Shown one piece after another: positions 25,159 through 34,114 of a stretch of DNA of 64,000 nucleotides. The notes beneath the pieces were generated by a model that saw only the letters and a program-made list of their open reading frames with translations, had not been told where the DNA came from and did not search any database. The position numbers and the translations under genes are program-made. Each line of letters starts with the position of its first letter. The first letter of the stretch is position 1. The stretch is taken from positions 45,167 through 109,166 of the forward strand of contig NZ_RCVJ01000168.1 of the NCBI RefSeq assembly GCF_003667505.1, in the 5' to 3' direction. The stretch comes from Micromonospora sp. BL4 (GTDB lineage Bacteria; Actinomycetota; Actinomycetes; Mycobacteriales; Micromonosporaceae).

Positions 25159-26889
25159 GTGACCAGCACCCCGCAGCCCCGCAAGGAAGCGTCGACGACC
25201 CCGTCGCTCGGGCTGAGCCCGCTGTCCCGGGTCCACCTCGACGAGCTGCTCCAGGAGATGCTGGACCGGGTCGGCGAGGTGGTCACCAGCCGGGAGCGGT
25301 TGCGTGCCCTGCTCGACGCGGTGGTCGGCATCGGCACCAACCTGGACCTGCGCACCACTCTGCAACGCATCGTGCAGGCGGCCTGCGAGCTGGTCGGCGC
25401 CCGGTACGGGGCGCTCGGCGTGGTCGGCCCGGACCGGTTGCTGTACGACTTCATCGTGCACGGCATCACCCCCGAGCAGCACGCGCAGATCGGCGACCTG
25501 CCGCACGGGCGGGGCGTGCTGGGCCTGCTCATCGACGACCCCCGCCCGCTGCGGATGCCGGACATCACCCAGCACCCCCGCTCCTACGGCTTCCCGGCCA
25601 ACCACCCGCCGATGCACAGCTTCCTGGGCGTGCCGGTGCGCATCCGGGAGCAGGTCTTCGGTAACCTCTACCTCGCCGAGAAGCAGGGCGGCGCGCAGTT
25701 CACCGAGGACGACGAGGAGATCGTGGTCGCGCTCGCCGCCGCGGCCGGCGTGGCCATCGAGAACGCCCGCCTGTACGCCCTGGCGCACCGACGGGAACGG
25801 TGGCTGGCGGCGACCGCCGAGATCACCACGGTGCTGCTCGGCGAGGTCCGCCGCACCGACGCGCTGGCGCTGGTCGCCCGCCGCGCCCGGGAGGTCGCCG
25901 AAGCCGAGATGGCGCTGGTCCTGCTCTACGACGCCGAGAGCGAGCAGTTCACCGTCGAGGTGGTCGACGGCGCCGACGAGCAGACCCGGGCGCTGGTCGG
26001 CACGGTCCTGCCGGCCGCCGACACCAGCTTCGGGGCGGCGGTCGCCGAGGGCCGGCACGACCAGGTGGACAACCTCGCGCACGCCGCCCCCTGGCCTGCG
26101 CTGCTGCACACCGGCCCGGCGGTGATCTCGCCGCTGGCCACCGCCGAGACCCTGCACGGCGTCCTCGTGGTGGCACACCGGCCCGAACGCGGTGGTGGCG
26201 CCAGCGAGGACGACGTCGCCCTGCTGGGCAGCTTCGCCGGGCAGGCCGCGCTGGCCATGGAACGGGCCCGCGGCCAGGAGGAACGGGAGCTGCTGGTGGT
26301 CCTGGAGGACCGCGAGCGGATCGCCCGCGACCTGCACGACGTGGTGATCCAGCGGCTCTTCGCCACCGGCCTGCAACTGCAGAGCGCCGCGCCGATGATG
26401 ACCCGCCCGGAGGTGGCCAAGCGGATCAACGCCGCCGTCGACGATCTGGACGCGACCATCCGGGACATCCGCCGGACCATCTTCGAGCTGCGTACGCCGA
26501 TGACCGCGGCTCTGCGTACCGAGATCCGTGAGGCGATCGAGGTCGCCGCCGAGTCGCTGGGCCACAAACCCCACCTGGAGCTGGCCGGGCCGGTGGACAG
26601 CGCCGTCCCGGACGCGGTCCGCCCGGACCTCACCGCCGTGCTGCGCGAGGGGCTGTCCAACGCGGTCCGCCACGCGCGGGCCACCCAGGTCACCGTCGGC
26701 GTACGCGTCGACGCCGGCCACGTCACCGTCACGGTCACCGACGACGGGGTGGGCTGCGACCCGGCCGCCGCCCGCGGTGGCCTGGTCAACCTGCGCGAAC
26801 GCGCCGAACGGCACGGTGGCACCTTCACGATCCGCCCGGTCGAGCCGCACGGCACCGAGGTGAGCTGGTCCGTGCCGCTGCGCGACTGA
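25159..26889 (+). CDS. devS: DevS/DosS-like two-GAF sensor histidine kinase
   Basis: 576 residues: GAF domain A (about 60-205), GAF domain B (about 228-368), HisKA_3 dimerisation domain with the phosphoacceptor His393 in ERIARDLHDVV, and a HATPase domain (SNAVRHA, DDGVGCDP). His149 lies in FPANHPPMHSFLGVPV, which matches the haem-binding segment of mycobacterial DevS/DosS, whose proximal ligand is also numbered His149. It should sense O2, NO or CO through haem and phosphorylate the DevR-like regulator encoded convergently. GTG start. There are no membrane segments. Confidence 0.9.
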   Translation: MTSTPQPRKEASTTPSLGLSPLSRVHLDELLQEMLDRVGEVVTSRERLRALLDAVVGIGTNLDLRTTLQRIVQAACELVGARYGALGVVGPDRLLYDFIVHGITPEQHAQIGDLPHGRGVLGLLIDDPRPLRMPDITQHPRSYGFPANHPPMHSFLGVPVRIREQVFGNLYLAEKQGGAQFTEDDEEIVVALAAAAGVAIENARLYALAHRRERWLAATAEITTVLLGEVRRTDALALVARRAREVAEAEMALVLLYDAESEQFTVEVVDGADEQTRALVGTVLPAADTSFGAAVAEGRHDQVDNLAHAAPWPALLHTGPAVISPLATAETLHGVLVVAHRPERGGGASEDDVALLGSFAGQAALAMERARGQEERELLVVLEDRERIARDLHDVVIQRLFATGLQLQSAAPMMTRPEVAKRINAAVDDLDATIRDIRRTIFELRTPMTAALRTEIREAIEVAAESLGHKPHLELAGPVDSAVPDAVRPDLTAVLREGLSNAVRHARATQVTVGVRVDAGHVTVTVTDDGVGCDPAAARGGLVNLRERAERHGGTFTIRPVEPHGTEVSWSVPLRD

Positions 26890-26899
26890 CCGGGCTGGG

Positions 26900-27538
26900 T
26901 CAGGGGGTCTTGCCGAGCAGTCGGGTGGCCAGGACGGCGGCCTGGGTGCGGCGCTCCAGGCCGAGTTTGGCCAGCACACTGGAGACGTAGTTCTTCACCG
27001 TCTTCTCGGCCAGGAACATCCTCGCGGCGATCTCCCGGTTGGTCAGCCCCTCCGCCACGTACTCCAGGATCCGCCGCTCCTGCTCGGTGAGCGACCTCAG
27101 CTCGCGCGGCTGCTCGACGCCGTTGCGGATGCGCTCCAGCACCCGAGTCGTGATCGCCGGGTCGAGCAGCGACTGCCCGGCCGCCACCCGGCGCACCGCG
27201 TCGACCAGGTCGGTGCCGCGGATCTGCTTGAGCACGTACCCGGCCGCACCCGCCATGATCGCCGCGAACAGCGCCTCGTCGTCCTCGTACGAGGTGAGGA
27301 TCAGGCCCTTGATGGACGAGTCGACGGCGCGCACGTCCCGGCACACGTCGATGCCGTTGCCGTCGGGCAGCCGCGCGTCGAGGATCGCCACGTCGGGTCG
27401 CAACGCCGGGATACGGCGGGCCGCCTCCGGCGCCGAGCCGGATTCGCCGACCACCTCGATGTCGCCGCTGCTCTGCAACAGGTCGGCCAGGCCACGGCGG
27501 ACGACCTCATGGTCGTCGAGGAGAAACACCCGGATCAT
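26900..27538 (-). CDS. devR: DevR/DosR-like NarL-family response regulator
   Basis: 212 residues: receiver domain with acidic pair LLDDHE, phosphoacceptor Asp54 in AILDARLPDG, and Lys in VLKQIRG; then a LuxR-type DNA-binding domain (LTEQERRILEYVAEGLTNREIA). The recognition segment FLAEKTVKNYVSSVLAKLGLERRTQAAV is nearly the DevR one. The gene is convergent with the kinase and divergent from an Acg-type gene, with DevR-like boxes between, so it probably autoregulates. ATG start at 27538. Confidence 0.93.
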   Translation of the reverse strand: MIRVFLLDDHEVVRRGLADLLQSSGDIEVVGESGSAPEAARRIPALRPDVAILDARLPDGNGIDVCRDVRAVDSSIKGLILTSYEDDEALFAAIMAGAAGYVLKQIRGTDLVDAVRRVAAGQSLLDPAITTRVLERIRNGVEQPRELRSLTEQERRILEYVAEGLTNREIAARMFLAEKTVKNYVSSVLAKLGLERRTQAAVLATRLLGKTP

Positions 27539-27573
27539 TCCTCGTTTCTACCCGGGCCCCGTGTCGGGCGCAC

Positions 27574-27587
27574 GGGCCGAAGGTCCC
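27574..27587. promoter_or_regulatory. DevR/DosR-like box in the devR promoter region
   Basis: GGGCCGAAGGTCCC is the exact reverse complement of the box at 24011-24024. It is 36 bp upstream of the regulator start on the minus strand and ~165 bp upstream of the divergent Acg-type gene. Confidence 0.55.
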
Positions 27588-27652
27588 GACCGGGACGGTC
27601 CGGCGCCCGAGTCCGGGCTGGAGCCGGCAGGGGCGGTCGGTCCCGACGGACC

Positions 27653-27666
27653 GGGACGTCCGGCCC
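27653..27666. promoter_or_regulatory. Second DevR/DosR-like box in the divergent region
   Basis: GGGACGTCCGGCCC, about 85 bp before the Acg-type gene at 27751. It fits the GGGAC-N5-GGCCC pattern but has a different centre, so it is the weaker copy. Confidence 0.4.
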
Positions 27667-27750
27667 TGCCCGGAGCGCACCCGGCGGACGGACGGTAGGG
27701 GTGCGTCGACTGCCGCACCGGCGGCAGCCCACCGGAAAGGAGCAACCGCC

Positions 27751-28725
27751 ATGGACATCAGCTACACCGCGGAGCACCTGCGGGCCGCCGCCGTCGCCGC
27801 GGTCCGGGCGCCGTCGATGCACAACACCCAGCCGTGGCGGTTGCGGCTGCGCGACGGCGGGATCGAGGTGCTGGCCGACCCGGCCCGGCGGCTTCCGGCG
27901 ACCGACCCGAGCGGGTGGGGTGTCCGCCTCGCCTGCGGCGCGGCGCTGTTCAACCTGCGCATCGCGTTGGCCGTGGCCGGCATACCGGCCCGGGTGCGGC
28001 TGCGCCCCGACCCGGCCGAGCCGGACCTGTTGGCCCGCCTGGTCCCGGACGTTCCGCGCCGGCCCACACCCGACGAGCAGAGCCTGTACGCCGCCATTCC
28101 ACGCCGGTTCAGCAACCGGATGCCGTTCTGGCCGAACCCGGTGCCGGCCGACGCGCGGTGGCGGCTCGGCGAGGCGGCCCGCGCCGAGCAGTGCTGGCTG
28201 GAACTGCTGATCGGGGTGAGCGCGGTCTCCGCGTTCGGCGAGATCGCCCGCAGCGCGCACCGAGTGCTGGAGCGCGACCCCGCCTACCGGTCGGAACGCG
28301 AGCGGTGGCTCCGGCAGGAGCCCGCGCCGGACGGCGTGCCGGCCTCGGCCGGCGGCCCGCAGAGCGAGCCGCAGGACGTGCTGCCGGCGCGCGGCTTCGG
28401 CGGACGCGACCGGGCCCCGGGGCGCGACTTCGAGCCGGAGCCACTGGTCGGGGTGCTCGGCTCACTGGGCAACACCGCCGTGGACCAGGTGGTCGCCGGG
28501 CAGGCCCTGCAACGGGTGCTGCTCACCGCCACCGACGCCGGGCTCAGCGTGTCGATGCTCTCCCAGCCGATCGAGGTGCCCACCGCGCGCGAGCAGCTCC
28601 GGCTGTCACTCGGCCGGTTCGGCATGCCGCAGATGGTGCTGCGGATCGGGTACGGCCAGCCCGGCCGACCGACCCCGCGCCGCAGCGTCGGCGAGGTGCT
28701 GGACCTGCCGGTGGTGCCGGCCTGA
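27751..28725 (+). CDS. Acg-type nitroreductase-like flavoprotein (second copy)
   Basis: 324 residues, paralogous to the protein at 24124: the APSMHNTQPWRLRL motif recurs at the N-terminus, and the C-terminal half carries LTATDAGLSVSMLSQPIEV and QMVLRIGYGQP. The ATG at 27751 follows GAAAGGAG. It is transcribed divergently from the DevR-like regulator with boxes between them. Its function is probably redox or flavin related under hypoxia; this is inferred from the family only. Confidence 0.88.
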   Translation: MDISYTAEHLRAAAVAAVRAPSMHNTQPWRLRLRDGGIEVLADPARRLPATDPSGWGVRLACGAALFNLRIALAVAGIPARVRLRPDPAEPDLLARLVPDVPRRPTPDEQSLYAAIPRRFSNRMPFWPNPVPADARWRLGEAARAEQCWLELLIGVSAVSAFGEIARSAHRVLERDPAYRSERERWLRQEPAPDGVPASAGGPQSEPQDVLPARGFGGRDRAPGRDFEPEPLVGVLGSLGNTAVDQVVAGQALQRVLLTATDAGLSVSMLSQPIEVPTAREQLRLSLGRFGMPQMVLRIGYGQPGRPTPRRSVGEVLDLPVVPA

Positions 28726-28743
28726 GCCGGCGCCACCGCCCGT

Positions 28744-29736
28744 TCACGCGGTGAGCAGCGCGACCTCCCGCGCCGGGTCCAGCCCCACCGTCACCCGGCG
28801 CTGCTTGCCGGCGCGGGGCGGCACGGACCCCACCGCGCCCAGCCAGCGCCACGTGTCGGCGACGGTCTCGGTCACCGGGCGGCAGTTCAGCCCCGCCGCG
28901 TACGCCTTCTGCACGCCCCGCTCCTGCAACCAGCGGAACTCGTGCCGCGGCGGAATCCAGATCGGCAGGTCGTTCCAGGGCACGACGCCGGCGTCCAGGA
29001 TCCGCTCCGGCTCCGTCCAGCGCAGCGTGGCGCCGGAGCCGGTCACCGCGAGGACCGAGTCCAGCAGCTCACCCATCGTGGCGTGCCCCGGTCGGCTGGT
29101 CACGTTGAACGCACCGCCGATCCCTTCGGCGGCCCGGTCCAGCGTCCACCCGACCAGGTCGCGCACGTCGATGTACTGCAGGGGGAGGTCCACCGGGCCG
29201 GGCGCGAGCACGTCACCGCCCTGGGCCACCCGCTGCAACCACCAGGGCAGCCGGCCGATGTCCTCCCCCGGCCCGAGGATCAGCCCGGCGCGCACCAGCA
29301 GCGCCCGCTCGCCGTAGACCTCCGTCGCGGCCAACTCCCCACCGGCCTTGCACTGCGCGTAGTCCCCGTCGACGGCGTCGGCGGTCGCATCCACAGTGGT
29401 CGCCTCCTCGCCGACGTGCGCCGGCACCGGCGGGGCGTAGACCGACCCGCTGGAGATGTAGGCGTAGTGCGGGACGGTCCCGACCAGCGCGCGGGCCGCG
29501 TCCCGCACCGCCCGTGGGGCGCTGTCCCAGGTGTCGACCACCAGGTCCCACGCACCGCCCGTCAGCGCCGCCAGGCCGTCCGGCGCGGTCCGGTCACCCC
29601 GCAACCGGTGTACGCCAGACGGCGTCGACCCGTGCAGCCCTCGGTTGAACACCGTCACCGACCAGCCCCGGCGGACCGCTTCGGCGACCGTCGCCCCGCC
29701 CACGAAACCCGTCCCACCCAGCACCAGCAGTCTCAT
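28744..29736 (-). CDS. NAD-dependent epimerase/dehydratase family protein
   Basis: 330 residues of the extended SDR fold. The N-terminal Rossmann motif is GGTGFVGGATV and the catalytic region has YAYISSGSVY and a Tyr-x3-Lys (YAQCKAGGE). The C-terminal part resembles bacterial isoflavone-reductase-like or UDP-sugar epimerase relatives; no substrate is indicated. The ATG at 29736 is chosen because the Rossmann motif begins six residues later; the longer frame to 29928 lacks homology-like sequence. Confidence 0.87.
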   Translation of the reverse strand: MRLLVLGGTGFVGGATVAEAVRRGWSVTVFNRGLHGSTPSGVHRLRGDRTAPDGLAALTGGAWDLVVDTWDSAPRAVRDAARALVGTVPHYAYISSGSVYAPPVPAHVGEEATTVDATADAVDGDYAQCKAGGELAATEVYGERALLVRAGLILGPGEDIGRLPWWLQRVAQGGDVLAPGPVDLPLQYIDVRDLVGWTLDRAAEGIGGAFNVTSRPGHATMGELLDSVLAVTGSGATLRWTEPERILDAGVVPWNDLPIWIPPRHEFRWLQERGVQKAYAAGLNCRPVTETVADTWRWLGAVGSVPPRAGKQRRVTVGLDPAREVALLTA

Positions 29737-29943
29737 GCGGTCCACCCTGCCGGGTGGTGGCGACGGGCGGCACCCGTGTTCACCGGCAGCGGATCTCCCC
29801 TCAGCAGAACCGGCCGCCTCGACGATCCAGGGCAGACACTCAGTGTAGCCATACCGTAACTCTGTGCGTTTGTGGTCGTTCAGTCGGTGACGGGCAGCCT
29901 CAGACCGGCTGTGCCCGGTCAACTCCAACGAACGGGGGAAGCG

Positions 29944-31566
29944 GTGCGTTCTGTCCTACAGAGATTCGGGGCGGTGTCGACGGCGACATTGCTCGGTGCG
30001 ATGGCCAGCGTGGGCTTCGCTGCGCCAGCGCAGGCGCAGCCGGGCAGCGCCAACGCCAGAGGCGTCGTCGTCGACCTGTCCGCCGAGGTCCTGGACGTGG
30101 CGGTGATCAGCGCGGGGGCCGTCATCGGCACGGCGACCGCGCCGGCGGGCGGTGGCACCGACACCTCGACTCTGCTGGCGATCTCGGTGCCGGGCGCGGT
30201 GGGAGTCAGCGCGAGCGGCACCGTCGCGGAGGTCACGGCCACCCGGGCGCCGGGCGTGTCGTCCGCGCTTTCGCGGGTGAACGGCCTCAGCCTCGATGTC
30301 CTCGGTGTCGACGTGTTGGACGCCGCCGAGGCGTCGGCGAGCGTGTCGTGCCCTCTCGTCGGCCCGCAGACCGCCGACACGACGCTGGTCGATCTGGAAC
30401 TGTTCGGCTCCGCGGTCACCCTGGTGGCCAACGGCCCAGCCGTGAACGCGAGCGCGGCCGTGACGGTGGCAGGCCTGGCCGGCGCCACCCTCAACGCCTC
30501 GTTGACCCGTACCGAGGTCACCACCGCACTGGGTGCCACGGCGGCCGCCGTGCGGGCCACCCTCACCCTGTCCGGCACGATCCTCGGAGAGCCGGTGACC
30601 ATTCCGGTCGGGACCGTGATCGTCGCCGAGGCCACCTGCGAGCGCCCGTCCATTCCCGCCCCGCCGACGGCGGCGACGATCGTGCCGGATGAGGGCCCGC
30701 AGTCGGGTGGGCACACCGTGACCATCACCGGCACCGGCTTCGTACCCGGTGGCACGACAGTCACGTTCGACGGAGCGCCGGCCACCAACGTGGTCGTGGC
30801 CCCGAACGGCACCTCGCTGACCGCCGTGACCCCGCCCGGAGCAGTCGGGCCCGCCTCCGTCGCCGTCACGACTCCCGGCGGCACGGCAGCGCCGCTGGCG
30901 TACACCTACCTCGCCGACGGCAGCGACGCGGTCATCACCAACCTCACACCCACCACCGGACCAACCTCCGGCGGCACCACGGTGACCATCACCGGCACCG
31001 GCTTCACCGGCGCCACCCAGGTCACCTTCGACGGCGTACCCGGCACGAACTTCACCGTCAACCCGGCCGGCACCACCATCACCGTCGTGACCCCACCCAA
31101 CACCGCCGGCCCCGCCACCGTCGAACTCGTCTTCCCCGCCGGCGAGGTCACCGCACCCACCTTCACCTATGAAGCCGTCCCACCGGCCCTCGACACCCTC
31201 AGCCCGGGCCAGGGGCGCACGGCCGGCGGCACCACCGTGACCGTCGGCGGCTCAGGGTTCGCCCCCGGCCAGACCACGGTCAGCATCTGCGGACGGACCA
31301 TACCGACGAATGAGGTGACGGTGGCCGCCGACGGACGCTCGTTGAGCTTCCGCACGCCAGCCTGCCGTGCCGGCGACACCACCGTCACGGTGACAACCGC
31401 GGGCGGGGTGTCGAACGGGCTGACGTTCCGCTACGTCGGGCAGATCCTGCCCGTGACAGGTGACTCCCTGGGCACACCGCTCACCTTCGGCGCGATGCTG
31501 ACAGTCCTCGGCGCGTTCCTGCTGCTGTTCAGCCGTCGCCGCAAGCACAACAGCGCGTTGAAGTGA
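29944..31566 (+). CDS. LPXTG-anchored surface protein with three IPT/TIG domains
   Basis: 540 residues: signal peptide (cleavage near APAQAQ), a ~190-residue N-terminal domain of the choice-of-anchor type, three tandem IPT/TIG immunoglobulin-like repeats (each with SGGxTVTITGTGF or a close variant), then LPVTG at residue 502, a hydrophobic helix and a basic tail (SRRRKH). It should be sorted to peptidoglycan by sortase. The GTG start at 29944 follows GGGGGAAG. No sortase gene is in the window. A role in adhesion or matrix is plausible but unproven. Confidence 0.87.
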   Translation: MRSVLQRFGAVSTATLLGAMASVGFAAPAQAQPGSANARGVVVDLSAEVLDVAVISAGAVIGTATAPAGGGTDTSTLLAISVPGAVGVSASGTVAEVTATRAPGVSSALSRVNGLSLDVLGVDVLDAAEASASVSCPLVGPQTADTTLVDLELFGSAVTLVANGPAVNASAAVTVAGLAGATLNASLTRTEVTTALGATAAAVRATLTLSGTILGEPVTIPVGTVIVAEATCERPSIPAPPTAATIVPDEGPQSGGHTVTITGTGFVPGGTTVTFDGAPATNVVVAPNGTSLTAVTPPGAVGPASVAVTTPGGTAAPLAYTYLADGSDAVITNLTPTTGPTSGGTTVTITGTGFTGATQVTFDGVPGTNFTVNPAGTTITVVTPPNTAGPATVELVFPAGEVTAPTFTYEAVPPALDTLSPGQGRTAGGTTVTVGGSGFAPGQTTVSICGRTIPTNEVTVAADGRSLSFRTPACRAGDTTVTVTTAGGVSNGLTFRYVGQILPVTGDSLGTPLTFGAMLTVLGAFLLLFSRRRKHNSALK

Positions 31567-31574
31567 CGACCGCA

Positions 31575-31614
31575 CCCGTCCGGTCGGGGCCCCACGGGGC
31601 ACCGGCCGGACGGG
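31575..31614 (+). terminator. Terminator after the surface-protein gene
   Basis: CCCGTCCGG and CCGGACGGG form the outer stem around a GC-rich inner hairpin, starting eight bases after the stop codon. Confidence 0.6.
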
Positions 31615-31653
31615 ACGGTCACTGACGTCGACGCCACGAGTCGACAGCGCGGA

Positions 31654-31687
31654 ACGGCTCGTTACCGGTGTTCCGGTAACGAGCCGT
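31654..31687 (-). terminator. Terminator of the first tRNA cluster
   Basis: A perfect 15-bp stem (ACGGCTCGTTACCGG and complement) with a TGTT loop, immediately 3' of tRNA-Val on the minus strand. A closely related hairpin lies after the second tRNA cluster at 34710-34736. Confidence 0.7.
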
Positions 31688-31696
31688 CTTCGTTGG

Positions 31697-31768
31697 TGGG
31701 CGATACTGGGTTTGAACCAGTGACCTCTTCCGTGTCAAGGAAGCGCGCTCCCACTGCGCCAATCGCCC
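31697..31768 (-). tRNA. tRNA-Val (GAC)
   Basis: Cloverleaf on the minus strand: acceptor GGGCGAT/ATCGCCC, anticodon loop TTGACAC giving anticodon GAC, and a T-loop GGTTCAAAC. CCA may be encoded (31694-31696). The sequence is the same as the tRNA-Val at 34750. Confidence 0.95.
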
Positions 31769-31815
31769 GTGGTGACCACCCGAACCGGCGGTCAGGCCCC
31801 GTGGGGCGGATCGCG

Positions 31816-31888
31816 AGCGGACGACGGGATTCGAACCCGCGACCCTCACCTTGGCAAGGTGATGCGCTACCAGCTGCGCTACGTCCGC
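31816..31888 (-). tRNA. tRNA-Gly (GCC)
   Basis: Acceptor GCGGACG/CGTCCGC, anticodon loop TTGCCAA with anticodon GCC, T-arm GGGTTCGAATCCC. It is the first gene of the minus-strand tRNA-Gly/tRNA-Val cluster. A TAGAGT -10-like element lies at 31924-31919. Confidence 0.95.
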
Positions 31889-32035
31889 ACGTCCCCGGTG
31901 TGCGCCGGCGACGAGTGAACTCTACCCGACCGCAAGATCGCTCGAAGCGCCACCCTGGGCGGTGGCGGTTGCGCTGGTCGGCGCCGGGGTACTGAAGGGC
32001 TCGACAGCGCACCACATCCCCCTAAGGAGGCTGTC

Positions 32036-32278
32036 GTGGGTATCGGCACCAGCATCTTCCTGATCGCGCTCGGCGCGATCCTCACCTTCGCCCTGGACGC
32101 GAGCGTCGGCGGCATCAACCTCGACGTGGTCGGCTGGATCCTGATGGCGGCCGGTGTGCTCGGCCTGATCATGACCACGCTGATCTGGGGCCGCCGCCGC
32201 GAGGTGGTCACCACCAGCGAGCAGCCGGTCGAGTACCGCCGGGTCGAGGAGCGGCGGGACATCGCCCCGCCGCTGTGA
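32036..32278 (+). CDS. Small membrane protein, DUF6458-like
   Basis: 80 residues: two hydrophobic segments (GTSIFLIALGAILTFAL and VVGWILMAAGVLGLIMTTLIW) with a glycine-rich turn between, then a charged cytoplasmic tail (WGRRREVV). This matches the actinobacterial DUF6458 pattern. GTG start at 32036 with AAGGAGG before it. The function is unknown. A strong palindromic terminator follows. Confidence 0.8.
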   Translation: MGIGTSIFLIALGAILTFALDASVGGINLDVVGWILMAAGVLGLIMTTLIWGRRREVVTTSEQPVEYRRVEERRDIAPPL

Positions 32279-32583
32279 CACGACCACCGGCCGTGGCCGG
32301 CGCATCACGCGGTGCCGGGCCGGCCGCCTCGATCGAGGCGGCCGGCCCGTCGTACCCGTGACCCGGCCCGTCGCCGCAGGCGCCGCCTCCCCGCGCGGCG
32401 CGACCCTCGCGCGCGGCCGGGCGCTGCTCAGCGCCCGCACCGACCTCGCGGAGGCGCTGCTCTCGGCGACCGGGTAGGCCGGCCGAGCGTCCGGTAGGGA
32501 CGGCGCCGGACCGCGCACGGATCACCGCCGTGCGGGCGTTGTCGCTGGTGAGCGCGTTGCGACCCCCGCGTTAAGATCCGCAC
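32279..32583. other. Intergenic stretch with one large hairpin
   Basis: 305 bp. It holds the palindromic terminator at 32316-32349. A 39-codon GTG frame (32358-32477) has GC-biased third positions but no ribosome-binding site or recognisable product, so I do not call it a gene. Confidence 0.5.
32316..32349. terminator. Palindromic terminator
   Basis: A 15-bp perfect stem (CGGGCCGGCCGCCTC and complement) with a GATC loop, 37 bp after the DUF6458-like gene. Confidence 0.65.
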
Positions 32584-33318
32584 ATGGAGGCCCTCGACAC
32601 GGTGCTGGCCGCGCACCGCGCGTACCTGCTCGGTTGGAACATCGGCGCAGCCGGAGGTCCCGACCTGCCGACCTATCGCAGCGACGTGCCGCACGCACCC
32701 CTCAACGGCGTGCTGCGCGTGGCCGGGCGCACGCCGCAGGACGCGCTCGCCGAGGCCCGGCACCGCCTCGACGGCGTACCTCGCATCTGGTGGGTCGGCC
32801 CGGACAGCGACGCCGGTACGGCCGACGCCCTGGCGTCCCTCGGCGCCGTCGAGGTCGCCCGCATGCCGATCATGACCGTGGCGCTCGGTGCGGCGGCCGA
32901 CGTGCCGATCCCGGCCGGCCTGCACATCCGCGAGACCACCGACCTGGACGCGTTCGTCTCCGCCTACGCCCGGGTCTCCGGAATCGCGTCGGACGGCGTG
33001 GCGACGGCGATCGAGCGGGAGAAGGCGTTCACCGGCGACGGCACGGTGATCAGGCTGGCCGGCCACCTCGACGACGGCAGGATCGTCGGGACGGCCGTGG
33101 CCTGGCTCAGCCACGGGCTGCTCACCCTGTACTTCGTCGGCACCCAGCCCGAGGAGCGGCGGCGGGGCATCGGCGCGGCGCTGACCAGGGCCGCGCTCGA
33201 CCTGGCCGGCGAGCGGGGCGTCCGCACGGCGGCACTCACCTCGACCCCCATCGCCGAGCCGGTCTACGGCCGCCTCGGCTTCCGCACCGTGGGCACGTTC
33301 CGGCTGCTGACCTTCTGA
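32584..33318 (+). CDS. GNAT-family N-acetyltransferase
   Basis: 244 residues. The C-terminal GNAT core is seen from about residue 115, with the acetyl-CoA loop as QPEERRRGIGAALTRAAL and the final strand YGRLGFRTVGTFRLL. The N-terminal ~110 residues look like a degenerate second GNAT half. The substrate is unknown. The ATG at 32584 gives the full family length. It is convergent with the next gene. Confidence 0.85.
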   Translation: MEALDTVLAAHRAYLLGWNIGAAGGPDLPTYRSDVPHAPLNGVLRVAGRTPQDALAEARHRLDGVPRIWWVGPDSDAGTADALASLGAVEVARMPIMTVALGAAADVPIPAGLHIRETTDLDAFVSAYARVSGIASDGVATAIEREKAFTGDGTVIRLAGHLDDGRIVGTAVAWLSHGLLTLYFVGTQPEERRRGIGAALTRAALDLAGERGVRTAALTSTPIAEPVYGRLGFRTVGTFRLLTF

Positions 33319-33343
33319 ACCGACCCGGGGCCGGGCGCGTGGC

Positions 33344-34096
33344 CTACGCCCGCAACGCCGCCGCGGTGGCGGTCACGAAGCCATCCGGATTGTCCAGCAT
33401 GATGTTGTGGCCGGCGTCCGGCACGGCGACCACCCGCACGCCGGCGTCGATGAGGGCGCGCGCGCCCTTCGGCTCGCTGTCGGCGGGGTGGAGGTAGGTG
33501 CGCGGCACCGGCAGGTCGAGCAGCAGGTCCCGCATGGTGGGTGTGGTGCCGCGGCCGAGGTGCGCCGCGGTGCGGTAGAGGGCCTCCGCACCGGTGAGCC
33601 GCATCGTCGCCGCCCAGGCCGGCCCGACACGGTCGAGCGTCTCGGATCGTCCGTCGCCGTGCAGGAACTGCTCCTCGGTGTAGCGGGCACGGATGCCGAC
33701 GCCCGGAGGCTGCGGGTCGAGGGTCGCGTCGACGAGAACCAGTGCCGAGACCAGGCGCGGGTGGCGGGCGGCCAGGACGATGGCCACGGCGCCGCCCATG
33801 CTGTGCGCGATCACCTCCGCACCGCTGACCCCGGCCGTGGTCAGCGCTGTGGCGAGCAGGTCGGCGTGCTCCTCCAGGGTGTAGGAGGCATCGGCCGGCC
33901 GGTCGCTGATGCCGTGCCCGAGCAGATCCATCATCAGCGTGCGCCGTCCGGCGAGCGTGGGGTTGGTCGCCACCGCCGCGAAGTACACCGGCGAGGAGGC
34001 GCCGAGCCCGTGCAGGTAGACCCGGGTGGGTTCGGCGCCGGGCAGCTCCACCCAGCGAATCGTCGTGCCGTCCGGCCGCACCTGGGCGCCGCGCAT
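33344..34096 (-). CDS. Alpha/beta hydrolase
   Basis: 250 residues with the alpha/beta hydrolase landmarks: YLHGLGASSPVYF (oxyanion HG), nucleophile elbow AHSMGGA, acid region near LVDATLDPQ, and catalytic His in PDAGHNIML. The ATG at 34096 has GGAGGT upstream; the frame is open to 34474 but crosses the divergent PadR gene. It is probably controlled by that PadR through the inverted repeat between them. The substrate is unknown. Confidence 0.88.
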   Translation of the reverse strand: MRGAQVRPDGTTIRWVELPGAEPTRVYLHGLGASSPVYFAAVATNPTLAGRRTLMMDLLGHGISDRPADASYTLEEHADLLATALTTAGVSGAEVIAHSMGGAVAIVLAARHPRLVSALVLVDATLDPQPPGVGIRARYTEEQFLHGDGRSETLDRVGPAWAATMRLTGAEALYRTAAHLGRGTTPTMRDLLLDLPVPRTYLHPADSEPKGARALIDAGVRVVAVPDAGHNIMLDNPDGFVTATAAALRA

Positions 34097-34114
34097 CACG
34101 TACCTCCCTGACCA

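Noticed and set aside
31619..32015. Reading frames across the tRNA genes
   Set aside because: They merely read through structured tRNA sequence on either strand.
32358..32477. 39-codon GTG frame
   Set aside because: Third positions are GC-biased, but there is no ribosome-binding site, no recognisable product, and it follows a terminator; random GC-rich frames look alike.
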